Of a stretch of 64,000 nucleotides of DNA, positions 1-9,711 are shown piece by piece. Within the stretch, counting starts at the first letter, position 1, and the number at the start of each line of letters is the position of its first letter. This DNA is from Ascochyta rabiei (taxonomy: Eukaryota; Ascomycota; Dothideomycetes; Pleosporales; Didymellaceae), in contig NC_082413.1 in the NCBI RefSeq assembly GCF_004011695.2, positions 1,595,001-1,659,000 on the forward strand, read 5' to 3'. The translations under genes were made by a program, and so were the position numbers. Under the pieces are notes generated by a model. It saw nothing but the letters and a program-made list of their open reading frames with translations. It did no database searches and was not told the DNA's origin.

Positions 1-650
1 CTCTCACCACTATCGATATTTGCAATTTTTTCAATATTCCTCTAACGCTCGGCTATCGTCTAGGAATCTGCGATCCCCATTTTGCCCAAGGTTCTGCATC
101 TGATCTATATACTTGATGGCTTTGGCAGCTAGCTGTAGGGTGCGTATAATAGTCCGAAGTTCGTCCTATCAAGAGATACTGCCAAAGATGCTGGCCCAAA
201 GATCCTGGTACTTGCTGCGGTTAATAAGGATACAAGCGACGGTCTTTCGTCTCGCTCCGCAGCTGAAGCGGGGGCTGGTGACGTCTCGCATTCTCCAGTT
301 GACAAGGAAGTTACTTAGCCCTCTCTTCTTGGTCCGCATCTGCATCAGCAGAGCGCTTTCCCGCTTAGTAGGCTCCTTATGGATCTGGAGTGCCTTCTTC
401 GTAGGCGTTAGAGTGTGTCTGTAGGTTGCTTGGCCCTTAGTGTCTTTGCCTCACTTCGCTATCTATACCCGCTCTGCTTGTGTCTTGCACTATTATTTCA
501 CTGTTAACTGTCTAGTGAGCAGCATGGGAGGCGCGTCTGCTAGTAAGCTTCTGCGACCGTCTTCCCTCCATCCGTTGGCTTTCTTGGCCGCTTCGTTGAC
601 GGCCTCGTTTTCGGTTCGATGGTGGGCTACGCTGCCCAATCTATGATATC
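1..650 (-). mobile_element. Degenerate LINE (non-LTR retrotransposon) 3' part, RNase H and C-terminal tail
   Basis: Read on the minus strand, about 645-520 encodes a stretch resembling the end of a retroelement RNase H domain (HHRTENEAVNEAAKKANGW, compare the GNExADxxAK motif). About 420-150 then encodes the tail that follows RNase H in fungal Tad/I-type elements, with the segment SPRFSCGARRKTVACIL near 290-210. Stops and frame changes break it, so it is not functional. No target-site duplication or poly-A end is visible because the element runs off the window edge. The assignment rests on motif recognition only. Confidence 0.6.
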
Positions 651-956
651 ATAGACTAAGCGTACAAGAAGAAGACAAGCACGAAACAAGAGAGTTAAGT
701 ACTAAGCCTAATAGTACTAGTGCTTACTGCTCTCACTTGAGCTTACGTTCTGACACTTCTTGCTGCTCACTTCGTCGAGTTCTTTTCTGTGAATGGAGTG
801 CTGCTAGAAGACAAGAAATCGCTTAAGCACACTATGGATGAAGTTACAGGAGTCTCTCTCAAAGCTCTGTTAGGGAGCGAAATGTCTGAGTTCGACGTCG
901 CTAAGCACTCCTCTTGGACAGCGAGTCGGCAGACGACAGAGGAAGAGCATAGAGCA

Positions 957-1059
957 TACAAGGAGGGTGCCTGAGCAGAGCAGAAATACGATTTACCACG
1001 CCTAAAGTTTTCTTCTTATCAACGATCACTAGATGCTTCGTTCAGGCACCCCCCTTGTA
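957..1059. repeat. Imperfect inverted repeat, 26-bp arms
   Basis: Arms at 957-982 and 1034-1059 match as reverse complements at 22 of 26 bases, and all four differences are transitions, as expected if RIP-type C-to-T mutation hit an older perfect palindrome. The spacer is about 51 bp. It could be a small MITE-like element or a hairpin of a larger repeat; no coding signal was recognised. Confidence 0.5.
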
Positions 1060-1475
1060 TTATCTATTCAGCATCTTCAGTGTCCACCTACCGCAAGAGA
1101 TTAACATTTACAGACTCAATGCAGCCAACAAGATAAGGAACTCTTGATAGAGCCGATTTGCTATAGCCTCTGTTGCTCTTACGTCTAGCGCATGCCTGAG
1201 ATAATTGTAAACTTTTTAAATTGAGCCGAATCTCTCCTTTACACGCTTACCCAAGACAATAGCGATAAACCTGTACAGGGAAGTCCTAGGCTCAACAAGG
1301 AAATAATTTAAGTTAGACTAAGCTCTCTAAGCCCCACTTAATTAACAGTTGACACATGTAATGCCTACATAGCACAGGGGTAGTTCAGTACAAATAAACA
1401 TTGTTGGTCTTCGATCTTTGTTCACATACTCCCGCATTACTCTACCATCAGAGAATCGCTCACTACAACGTTACT

Positions 1476-1741
1476 ATGCTTCTTACTACTATTCTCTATT
1501 CCCTACTTGTAGGGACTCTTCCACTTGCAAATGCGGTCCCGCTCCTACCAAATTCAGAGAGCATGGACAGAAGTCTGATTAAGAGACAATTTGATAATCC
1601 CGCTTGTTCTACTGAATGTGTAAGTCGCGCGCCGCTTGATCGGCTAACGGAGGCTACTAAATGGCACGCTAACGGCTGGCTTTATGGCGGATACAGTGTG
1701 AATCAGCTTGTTTTCCAATTTGTTGTTCAAAAAATGACTGA
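1476..1741 (+). CDS. Candidate secreted six-cysteine peptide precursor (spliced)
   Basis: Not a recognised family. Exons proposed: 1476-1619 and 1697-1741. The 77-bp intron has a perfect GTAAGT donor, CTAAC branch-like sites and an ACAG acceptor, and joins in phase 0. The product is about 62 residues: a hydrophobic signal peptide (MLLTTILYSLLVGTLPLANA), a short pro-segment ending in the Kex2-type site Lys-Arg, then a roughly 25-residue mature part that starts with Gln and carries six cysteines spaced C-x3-CC-x3-C-x3-CC. If unspliced, the same start gives a 122-residue protein ending at 1844 with only four cysteines after the signal. The regular cysteine pattern produced by splicing favours the spliced form. 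It sits alone in RIP-like AT-rich repeat DNA, a usual setting for fungal effector candidates. Function unknown; no homologue was recalled. Confidence 0.45.
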
Positions 1742-1771
1742 TGCGCCGCCTAATCGGCTGACGGAGGCTAC
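1629..1771 (+). repeat. 29-bp direct repeat flanking exon 2 of the cysteine-rich peptide gene
   Basis: Copies at 1629-1657 and 1743-1771 match at 26 of 29 bases, with only transitions between them. One copy lies in the proposed intron and the other starts two bases after the proposed stop codon, so together they bracket the second exon. This is what a small duplication or insertion footprint would look like. Each copy contains a branch-point-like CTAAC or CTGAC. Confidence 0.6.
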
Positions 1772-2165
1772 ACTATTTGGTGGACCATGTCTTAAAGGGG
1801 AGATTAGTTCTTCTCGTTGTATGGAGTTCCTTTATCAGGTTTAAGCTCGGCCGAGTTGAACGGACATTCGTTTAGTAGAGTTAATGCTATAATAAATGAA
1901 AGTCTGATGCTCTCTTTCGCTTCTTACTACACAACCCCATGGAGCAACAAGTAAGCTCGTCTATACAGCGTTTGACCACCTATAGTGTTTGGCCACCACA
2001 CCACAATGCGTTACTTAGTTTTTAAAGCTCTACACTATCTACGCAACGCAATTAAAATAGATCCCTATAAGCTTGATAAACAATCTGCTATTGCTGATCT
2101 AATAGCTGTCACCTTTAATAGCTGGCGACAGCATCCCCTAATTCTTACTTCAAGAGCGTATTAGA

Positions 2166-2362
2166 GGTCGCCAACCTAATGTGATAGCTCATCACTAACA
2201 GGAGCGATCGACTCTAGAACAAGAGAACTTTCTAGTAGAGCGGATTCTCAAAGAGGGTTCACGCGCTAAGCCACCCTCCTATCCATGGGCACAAAGTTTC
2301 AAACCAACAGGCGGATTTGTCGATTGGAGTGGTCTAGCCCTAGTGAAGGTTAATACTTTCTA
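2166..2362 (+). mobile_element. Possible pogo/Fot-like transposase fragment (HTH region), degenerate
   Basis: One frame encodes GRQPNVIAHH, a stop, then a stretch including LEQENFLVERILKEG. This resembles the segment between the two DNA-binding helix-turn-helix units of pogo/CENP-B-type transposases (typical core: LTxEQExFLVxWILxxD). A stop codon interrupts it and no DDE catalytic part is recognisable nearby. The match is short, so the call is tentative. Confidence 0.35.
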
Positions 2363-2912
2363 AGGAAACTTAGAAGCAAAACTTTAACCAGCACAACTAC
2401 AATTCCGGTATGTCTTAAATCCTACGTAACGACTATACGTATACCTTACTTGCAAGGTGTATATACTAACGTAAATCTTTTAGTACAAGCGTTGTACACA
2501 ATAGGATAAGAGCTAAAACTAAACAGTCAGTGTCGTTTTTCCCCTGTTTTGCCTTCATCTGCCTGCGTCGTTGCCTTAAGCTAACCACGCTTTGCCTTAC
2601 CTGCAGCCTATTCAGCAGCATCTTACTTAGCACGCTCTGCACAGTTTGCCTAGATTACTTCAAGATTTTCCTGTTAAATCAACCGTTCTTCGCTTCTCTT
2701 CCTAGGGATCTTTGGAATTTATTATCTTATATTTTGCTAAGTCTTAACTTTGTTATTAGCAGCCTTACTAGGTGTGACGAGCTTGTAGAACTTTATACAG
2801 CTAATTAATTATATTTTATTAGCGTCTTCTAGATACTAATGCATAGTGTCGTATATAATAAAGGAGATAAATAGGTTATAGAATCTTACTAAACAAGTAT
2901 CTAAGGTGTATT

Positions 2913-3017
2913 AGAGCAGCTTAGCTTAATGTTGCTAGAAAAGAGCGGCTTAACTTAGATGGCCCGCTCTGCTAAGGTTAGAGCGGCTCAACCTAGATAG
3001 CACGCTCTGCTAGTAAC
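2913..3017 (+). repeat. 38-bp tandem units, each a short hairpin
   Basis: Two adjacent 38-bp units (2942-2979 and 2980-3017) share the frame AGAGCGG...CGCTCTGCTA. A shorter decayed unit precedes them at 2913-2941. The ends of each unit (AGAGCGG and CCGCTCT in the first) are reverse complements, so each unit can fold as a hairpin. Differences are mainly transitions. Confidence 0.5.
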
Positions 3018-4566
3018 TAAGCTTCCTATGTAGGTCTACACGCTTACTTTTGCAATAATATGTTACAGGTATCCTGCCCTAGATCGGAGATCCCTTAGAT
3101 AGACCCTAGATTAAGCCTAGGGACCTATAGGCACCCTACGTATATACTATTCCAGAGTCTCAAGGCTTATCTATTAGGGACTTGTCTTATCTTATCTATC
3201 TATCCCTGTTTCTATCCTATCTTACTCGGCTTAATTGCCTACCTACAGTAACCTTAAGATTTAGATCCTTTATACTCCTCTTGTAAGGACACAGGATGAT
3301 AGAAGGCTCTGGGATGCGTGTGTATTCACTACGAGGTGTATAGGAGCACTAGGACAGGTATTACAGAGACTCTTCTATATCTATAGGTCTTGTACAAAGG
3401 ATACTTAAAAACTAACTATCTAAGACTAATTCTCCTTGTGCCTTTATACCTTTGGATACAGGGAAGTTAGAAGTGCTGACCAGGATTGGGACGGAAACGG
3501 GATGTAAAGACACCGAGTCGGATGTGAATCGGGGCATGAACCCTTTGAGGGACCGGTGCTTTACACCTCTTAGAACAGGCAGCTAATTAGCAGCAGAGGA
3601 ACAGGAGAAACTAGCTATTAACAATAACTAGAGGACAATGTAACCTCTGTTTAACTATAAGTAACGTAAACAAGCTACCCCCTTACACTAACCCTAGTTA
3701 AGAGCAAGAAACGCAACAGCGTAATAACACGCTTAGAGTGTTACCTAAGTCTACAATAATAGCCTTAGATCCCTATAATAGAGGAGAGCCTAATACTATA
3801 ATTATAGGTATTACTACTCTAGACGTTACTGTGCTATATGTTACACGTCTAGCTATAAAAGCACTACAGGCTTCTATTCTGTTATTACTAGAAGTACTTA
3901 ACATAGCGGAGTATTAGGAGCTACAGAATAGGAAGTTAAGATGTAATAATATTAATTTAACTAGGTGGTTAAGGTTCTATAATAGATACACCTTAGATAA
4001 ATGTTAGGTAGTGACTAGTATCGACTCGCCCGTGAAGTACGTTGCAATTATCCTAAAAGGGTAAGATGAAAGCTCTACAAGCAACTAGCTAAAAAAGCGT
4101 TAAAAACGTTGTCCTGCTAATGATGTTAGTGATAGTTGTCCCATGTCGCCGCCTCTGGCTGCCCTAACTATCACCACCAGCCGTAGCCGCAACGTCACAC
4201 TTCCAAGCAAAAATAGATAGGCCATATTAATCGCAAGCATTACTTTACAGCAACACTGTAGAACCTTGCAATAAAAACTATTGTGGGTGGTTGTACAACC
4301 TCATTTCTGTACAGGCGTTGATGCGGTTAGTATGGCGTCACGCGAATCCGGGCGTTACGCGCACGGATATAGTAGCTCCCGCAACCCAGTCGCAAAAGCA
4401 AGCTGACGTGCGCCATGATTTCTTCACACGCGGCTTGACATGTGCACGTACTTTTACACACTCACTCGTATGCTGGACGCTGGACCCTCCCTTTACAACT
4501 TCCTCCTTGAACAGTATATGACGTAACGAACCCATCAATGTGTGATCCTCACTATCTCACAACACC
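3018..4566. other. AT-rich intergenic repeat remains; structured islands at 3503-3565 and 4127-4176
   Basis: No intact gene was recognised. The sequence is TpA-rich with frequent stops in all frames, as in RIP-degraded repeats. Two foldable patches stand out. At 3503-3514 and 3555-3565 there is an outer stem (TGTAAAGACACC against GGTGCTTTACA, one base bulged) enclosing a CCCT-TTG-AGGG stem-loop at 3541-3551, in a locally GC-richer stretch (about 3478-3590). At 4127-4137 and 4166-4176 there is an 11-bp inverted repeat (10 of 11). The last few hundred bases include the promoter of the glycosyltransferase gene. Confidence 0.5.
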
Positions 4567-6156
4567 ATGCTGGCACCTTTGCGCCGCTTTCTACGAAGCC
4601 CAAACCCCATCATGATTGGGCACGCGATCGGAGCCTCTCGCAGCAACCCTCTAAGCTCTCGCCGATGGCTTCGCCTTCTGTTCACGTTAGCCGTCGTGGC
4701 GGTTGGTATCAACCTCTTCGTCCTCTTGGACTGGACCTATGTCGAATCTCTGCCGCGGCAGGTCTTGGGCAATCAAGCTTTCCACCCTAAGCCTTTCGCG
4801 CCCGCACCGCATGGCCTCGAATCGCAAGATGAAAACGGACTGGACTATTGGACATGGGCGACCAAGACGCAGTTCAAGAAGAAGGAAAATATCGACTGGA
4901 ACGAAGGTGTCATGGACGAATGCTTCCTCTTCCCCAAACACCTCCTTTCCAAGATACAAGTCGTCCTTAAGACTGGCCTTGCTGATGACTGGTCGCGGAC
5001 CGATGCCCAGCTATCGACGATGATCAAATGTATACCAAACGTCCTCATCGTCTCCGATCACAACAGCACGTACGGCTCTCGCCACCACACCGTCGACGTC
5101 CTTGCAGACCTACCGCCGAGCACATACCTGAAGGAGGAAGACTACTTCGTCTACGTATCGCAGAAGAACGCAAGTCGAGATGGTGTACAGCTGCATCAAG
5201 GCCACGAAGGCTGGCGGATAGACAAATACAAGTTTCTGCCGCAAGTGGAGAAAGCTGTCGAATACAACAAGGCAGCCGAGTGGTTTGTCTTTCTCGAGAC
5301 AGATACGTACTTCTTTTGGGATAACGTCTTCCGCCTCCTCGAAAACTACGATGCTTCACTGCCTTACTTCTTCGGCTCCCCCTCTCCCGGACGAAAGTAC
5401 CGTCCCAGCGCGGACTCCGAAGACGAAGAGCAGGTGTGGTTTGCATTCGGAGGCTGCGGCTTCATCCTTTCTACAGTGGCTGCGCACCGACTCGTCGATC
5501 GTCCGCGTAACAGCTTCGGTGTCCAGGGTCCGCGACTCACAGCCGAATACGAGCAGGACATCAGGAACGACTGTTGCGGCGACAGCATCCTGGGGTGGGC
5601 ACTCCACGACAAAGCTGCAGTGGGCATCAGCGGTCTGTGGCCCATGTTCAATCCGCACAGGCTCGAGGACATTCCGTTTGGCAGTCAATACTGGTGTGAG
5701 CCTGTCATCAGCCTGCACAAGACCGACCCAGTCGTCTACAAAGAACTTTGGTCTTGGGAGAACGAGCAAAGGCTTCACAGCGAGCGCCCCTTGCTGTATA
5801 CTGACTTGCTCTTCTCTTTCCATGGCAATTTCTCACAGCGCGAGAACTGGGATGCAGCTTTCGACGCAGGGTTCCAGCTCCCTGACAACTCTACAGTCCA
5901 CACCAGCCTCGACGCCTGCGAAGCAGGGTGCTTTGCGCACAATGAATGCCAACAGTACACTTGGCACGGACGGCATTGCTACTACGCGGAGGCGCTATAC
6001 ATTGGTCGCGCTAAGCAGCCGGACGGCTATCATGATCTTGAGGACAGGAAGTATGTCAGTGGTTGGGATACTACAAAGATCCAGACTCGGAGCATCGAGA
6101 ACCAGTGCACAGATGGGCCGCACTGGGTGAAACCAAGCGTGAAAAGAAAGTACTAA
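4567..6156 (+). CDS. GT31-like (fringe-related) type II membrane glycosyltransferase with apple-like tail
   Basis: Intronless, 529 residues. A short basic cytosolic tail with RRWLR is followed by one membrane anchor (about residues 37-57), which places the catalytic part in the Golgi lumen. The catalytic region shows the fungal fringe/DUF604 pattern: VLIVSD near residue 160, the acidic metal-binding motif FLETDTYFFW near 240 (a DxD equivalent), FGGCGFILS near 298 and the ND.CGDSILGWAL segment near 335. A cysteine-rich C-terminus (CEAGC...CQQYTW...CYY) resembles a PAN/apple domain, probably for binding. Expected role: adding a hexose to protein- or lipid-linked glycans; donor and acceptor are not predictable. 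An upstream start is not supported. It is the first ordinary gene after the repeat block. Confidence 0.8.
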   Translation: MLAPLRRFLRSPNPIMIGHAIGASRSNPLSSRRWLRLLFTLAVVAVGINLFVLLDWTYVESLPRQVLGNQAFHPKPFAPAPHGLESQDENGLDYWTWATKTQFKKKENIDWNEGVMDECFLFPKHLLSKIQVVLKTGLADDWSRTDAQLSTMIKCIPNVLIVSDHNSTYGSRHHTVDVLADLPPSTYLKEEDYFVYVSQKNASRDGVQLHQGHEGWRIDKYKFLPQVEKAVEYNKAAEWFVFLETDTYFFWDNVFRLLENYDASLPYFFGSPSPGRKYRPSADSEDEEQVWFAFGGCGFILSTVAAHRLVDRPRNSFGVQGPRLTAEYEQDIRNDCCGDSILGWALHDKAAVGISGLWPMFNPHRLEDIPFGSQYWCEPVISLHKTDPVVYKELWSWENEQRLHSERPLLYTDLLFSFHGNFSQRENWDAAFDAGFQLPDNSTVHTSLDACEAGCFAHNECQQYTWHGRHCYYAEALYIGRAKQPDGYHDLEDRKYVSGWDTTKIQTRSIENQCTDGPHWVKPSVKRKY

Positions 6157-7197
6157 ATGTCGAATCAATCACTTAAGCTATTCACAGCAATGTGTGCAGC
6201 AGCCGAGCCCTTCAGTCATCGAATCGAAGTCTGAAAGCAACACGCTAGATAAGAATTCACGTACTGATTGAATTGAAGAGCTACAGCTCACCTCGATGCG
6301 CAGTAGTCTCATCAGCATCCAACTCACCGCACAATGCTCGGCACAAAGTACCACTAAGCCACACCAGTTCCGATGCACAATGCAATGCGTGCATGTCAAA
6401 TTATGGCTTGACTATATCGGATTTCTGGGCTAGGCTAGCGTCGACTGCAGAGCCTGCAAGTCTTTTGCCACGAACGTCGAAAAACACATCGTAGATCCAA
6501 TATCATTGCGGTGCGTTTGTGGTCTGCGTCATTGTAAAGCAGAGTTCAGCCTGTCAAGCCCCTGGCATTAGGAACGGCTTAAATCTCCGATTGTTCTGAT
6601 CGTCACATGGTTCCCTGCGACAGCTCGACGATCCAGACATACAAACGCACATGGATGCAGGGAAAGTGAACCGACGGTAGGTAGCACCCTTAGCTTCGCG
6701 ATTTAGCTGCAAGTAGATGGCCTAGATGATAGTGTGGAAATCCGGACCAACACCACGAGCGCCGCCAGCAGAAACCATGTGTCTGCCACCGCACATGAAA
6801 CGTGGAACCAAGCCTAGAAAACTCGACAGTCTGGAGTTGCGGTCCGCTTGTCAAGATCCAGCCGGACCCGTCTCCGCATCCGGGTCTCGTGACACATCTG
6901 ACCGCAAAGTTCACTCCGGAGGCTGTTGAGGTTAGCAGAGCAGTCTCAGTACGCTGGGCTGCGCTGAAAATGGTGCATCTCAACGGTGGATCTGCGGCTT
7001 ATTGCCACATAGAACTTGCGGCTTAGAAAACCTTTGCCTTGCTCCTAGCCTCCGCACTCTCACTTTACTCCCAAGGCCCGTGTTTGACTGTATGTTTTTT
7101 TCGGTAGCAGATCCGGGCCGATCGTAGCTAGTTGCGCTTTTTGACTTATATGTGCTGGACGCCTGTCGTTGCTGGAGCTGCATTTCCCCGTACAGTG
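6157..7197. other. Intergenic, about 1 kb, no gene seen
   Basis: Only short overlapping frames without recognisable protein features. It must contain the 3' end signals of the glycosyltransferase and the promoter of the next gene. No repeat or RNA gene was recognised. Confidence 0.5.
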
Positions 7198-8788
7198 ATG
7201 GAGCCAGCAGGCCTGTTCGCACGACTCCGTGCGAGAGCGAGCGATGATCGTATGCTGATCACGGATCCTGAGACTGGACGCACCTTTGTGACTGGAGAGA
7301 CAAATACCGACCGGACAATATACAATGTGGTCGCTTTGTTATGTGCGATCACGCTGGCTATCTTTCTAGGTTAGTCTTTTAGCACATTTATCGGCCTGAG
7401 GGCTGATTGACATGGATTCAGAGTACTGACCTGAGATGTAAGGTTTCCGAGCAAAGACACTCCGTCACAATGTCTTCCGCAAACGCAACTTCACCTCCAT
7501 GCTGGTCGTCGTTTTATACATTTTCGGCTTAGGCTTTATCATCTGTGCCTCTGTTGTGCAAACTGGCCAAGGTCTACACACACATCAACTCTGCCACTCT
7601 GCCGCGATGATATGCTTGGTGTTCTACACTGGGAACAAATTCATTATGTATGTTCGCTTGCACTATCGACCACAACCCAGCTTATCATTGTAGATACATA
7701 TTCCTTCTGGAACGCGCTCGCGTTGTTCGTGCACCCTTCATGCCACGTCTCAAGGATCGCGTTTGGCTTCTCGGCATGCTCATCATCTGCGGCGGGTTTG
7801 GCACCATCGCTATTGTCGGCTACCTGTCGCCCGTAGTTGAACTCAGCGGACTCGACGGCCGCTGCCGCATCGGACTTCCGCCCCGCGTCAGCCTTCCGCT
7901 CCTGTGCTTCGATGTAGCCGTCAACTTCCTACTTACTGGTGTATTTTTCTGGCTGCTCCGACCTGTTTTGGATTTCCATGGCTTGTTGAGATTGAGCACG
8001 TGGGTTGGCAACAATTTCACTACGAAGATCAAGAAGAGCGGGCAGAGGAGGGAGGTCGAACTTGAAAGTGCACTGGAAGGAGCGAGTATGAAGAGCGCTA
8101 TGAACAAAAACATCAAGAAATTGCTGTGGAAGTGTCTCATTGGAAGCACATTAGTCATGGTTCCCACAGTCGCAAACATGACACAGTTCTACATCATGAA
8201 CAGCAGAGAACTAGGCTGGGTCTGCCTAACAATCTGCACCTTTGACAGTACGTCACCTACCCCAACTCCCCAGTCACAGCCCGCTAACAACCAGCAGTCT
8301 CCTGGGGCGTCATCATAGTCAACTGGCTTACCATCGGCTCCGCCGAAGCCGAGAACAACCTCTCAACCCTCATGTCGCAGCGCACCCTCCGCTCCGACGC
8401 ATGGGGCAGCAAACCCGACTCCCACATCCGCTTCGACGTAGGCCTCACCACCCACGCCGACGAACCACACCCGCAGGAAATGCGCACGCGCCAGGCGTCC
8501 GCCACCACGGCTGAAGTCTTCGTCTTCTACAATGCAGCCAGTCTGAAGGACGAAGGCGGTTTGCTCCGCCAGGACGGCGTCAGAGAGAGTTGGATCAAAG
8601 AGACGGAATGCCCGCCGCATATTGCACAGGTTCCCCCGCGGTTGGGCGACCCCGCGGCAAGCTGGGACGAGCCAAGTCAAGGGTGGGCGGAGGACAGCAA
8701 GAGTTGTTGGGTTACTGTTACTGTCAACGACAGGGTGGTTAGGGGGCAGCGGAGCGAGGAGAGCTTGGGGCCTGAAAGGAGCGCGTAG
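7198..8788 (+). CDS. Fungal integral membrane protein with about seven helices, unknown function
   Basis: Four exons keep frame throughout: 7198-7369, 7443-7647, 7694-8247 and 8298-8788, giving 473 residues. The first ATG chosen begins MEPAGLFARL; an in-frame ATG at 7150 is an alternative. Before the first membrane segment comes the conserved-looking TDPETGRTFVTGETNTDRT. Hydrophobic segments follow in exons 1-4 (IYNVVALLCAITLAIFLG, MLVVVLYIFGLGFIICAS, ICLVFYTGNKFII, VWLLGMLIICGGFGTIAIV, LPLLCFDVAVNFLLTGVFF, CLIGSTLVMVPTVANM, WGVIIVNWLTI). The tail of about 150 residues is hydrophilic and probably cytosolic. The layout is that of a receptor-like seven-helix protein that is widespread in ascomycetes; no ligand or G-protein motif can be named from sequence. 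Confidence 0.75.
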
Positions 8789-9711
8789 ATGGAATGGAGT
8801 TGTACTTAATTGTAATTCTTTCGCAACACAAGTCGAATTCGACGGTTTGCATGGTATGCATTCTAGGCGTTGGGTCCCCCCCCCTCCTTGGTTTCATTTT
8901 CTTAGGCGAGTCTTGATCGCGTTGCTGGCGCTGCATGGTTTAGCGTAGTGTAGTATAGCATAACTTAACTTAATATATACCCATCCATTGAATGCATGCA
9001 TTCATTCATACACCCCCTCTTCTCCTCTTTCCCTCATCCCCCCTCTCCACCCTTCCCACTATGTCCTCCTTGCTCTGTCACATCCATCGCTTACCCAGCC
9101 GAGTTCATCGCTCCACGCGGTGGCGTTTCAGTACAGCCACCCCTAGCTTACTCACTGGTCGTGAGGAATGGATGGGCGGAGCGATGTGCTTCTTTGCAGA
9201 TGCAGCGGTGGTGGTGGTGCACTGTGGGCGGGTCGATGGGCGGTGTTGGGCGCTATGAGCAGTAGTGTACTGGAGTGTGAAAATATCTTTTGTCCCTCGA
9301 TAGTGCGATTCCTTGACTCTTTCTTGCTCTGCTGGGGTTTTCTTGGTGGGCTTGGCGGGGAGTGGGTAGCGTTGGTGTTTTTTGGGGTTTTGCACATCTG
9401 GAAGGGGGGTATGGGATTCTCGGGTCGTGGAGAGAGAGGAAGGGAGAGAAAGTTGGGGAGATTGATGTGGGTTGTTGGGGTTGGAGAGCAGAGTGTCAAC
9501 TGCACTTCTCCCCGACTGGGGCGCTGGTTCGCCCCTGGTAGATAGCTCGCTTGTGCAAGAGGGAAACTGTGAGGAGTGCGAAGACCTGATCGATTTGACG
9601 CAACGACTAGGGGAGGATTTGGCACACTCGCCTCCAGTCGACACCTGGGCTATCGACCTAGCTGAGATGGGGCGCAACCGTCTGCCGCAGGCTCGAGATG
9701 ACAAAACCGAA
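8789..9711. other. Intergenic, pyrimidine-rich and low-complexity, no gene supported
   Basis: Contains TAT/TTAACTTAA-rich sequence near 8945-8985, ATGCATGCATTCATTC near 8991, and long C/T or G-rich tracts. Open frames on both strands overlap each other, are Ser/Pro-rich shadows and lack any domain. Two convergent genes end on either side. Confidence 0.45.

Noticed and set aside
2530..2808. 92-residue open frame, Cys/Leu-rich
   Set aside because: Composition follows the AT/CT bias of decayed repeat DNA; no domain, no convincing start context.
3060..3480. LTR of a Copia/Gypsy retrotransposon
   Set aside because: Pyrimidine tracts and TATA-like words are present, but no paired LTR, primer-binding site or gag/pol coding could be shown.
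3478..3520. Possible hammerhead ribozyme core (CTGACC...GGAAAC)
   Set aside because: The conserved CUGANGA box is not matched (CTGACCA) and no cleavage-site stem pairs with the GAAAC part.
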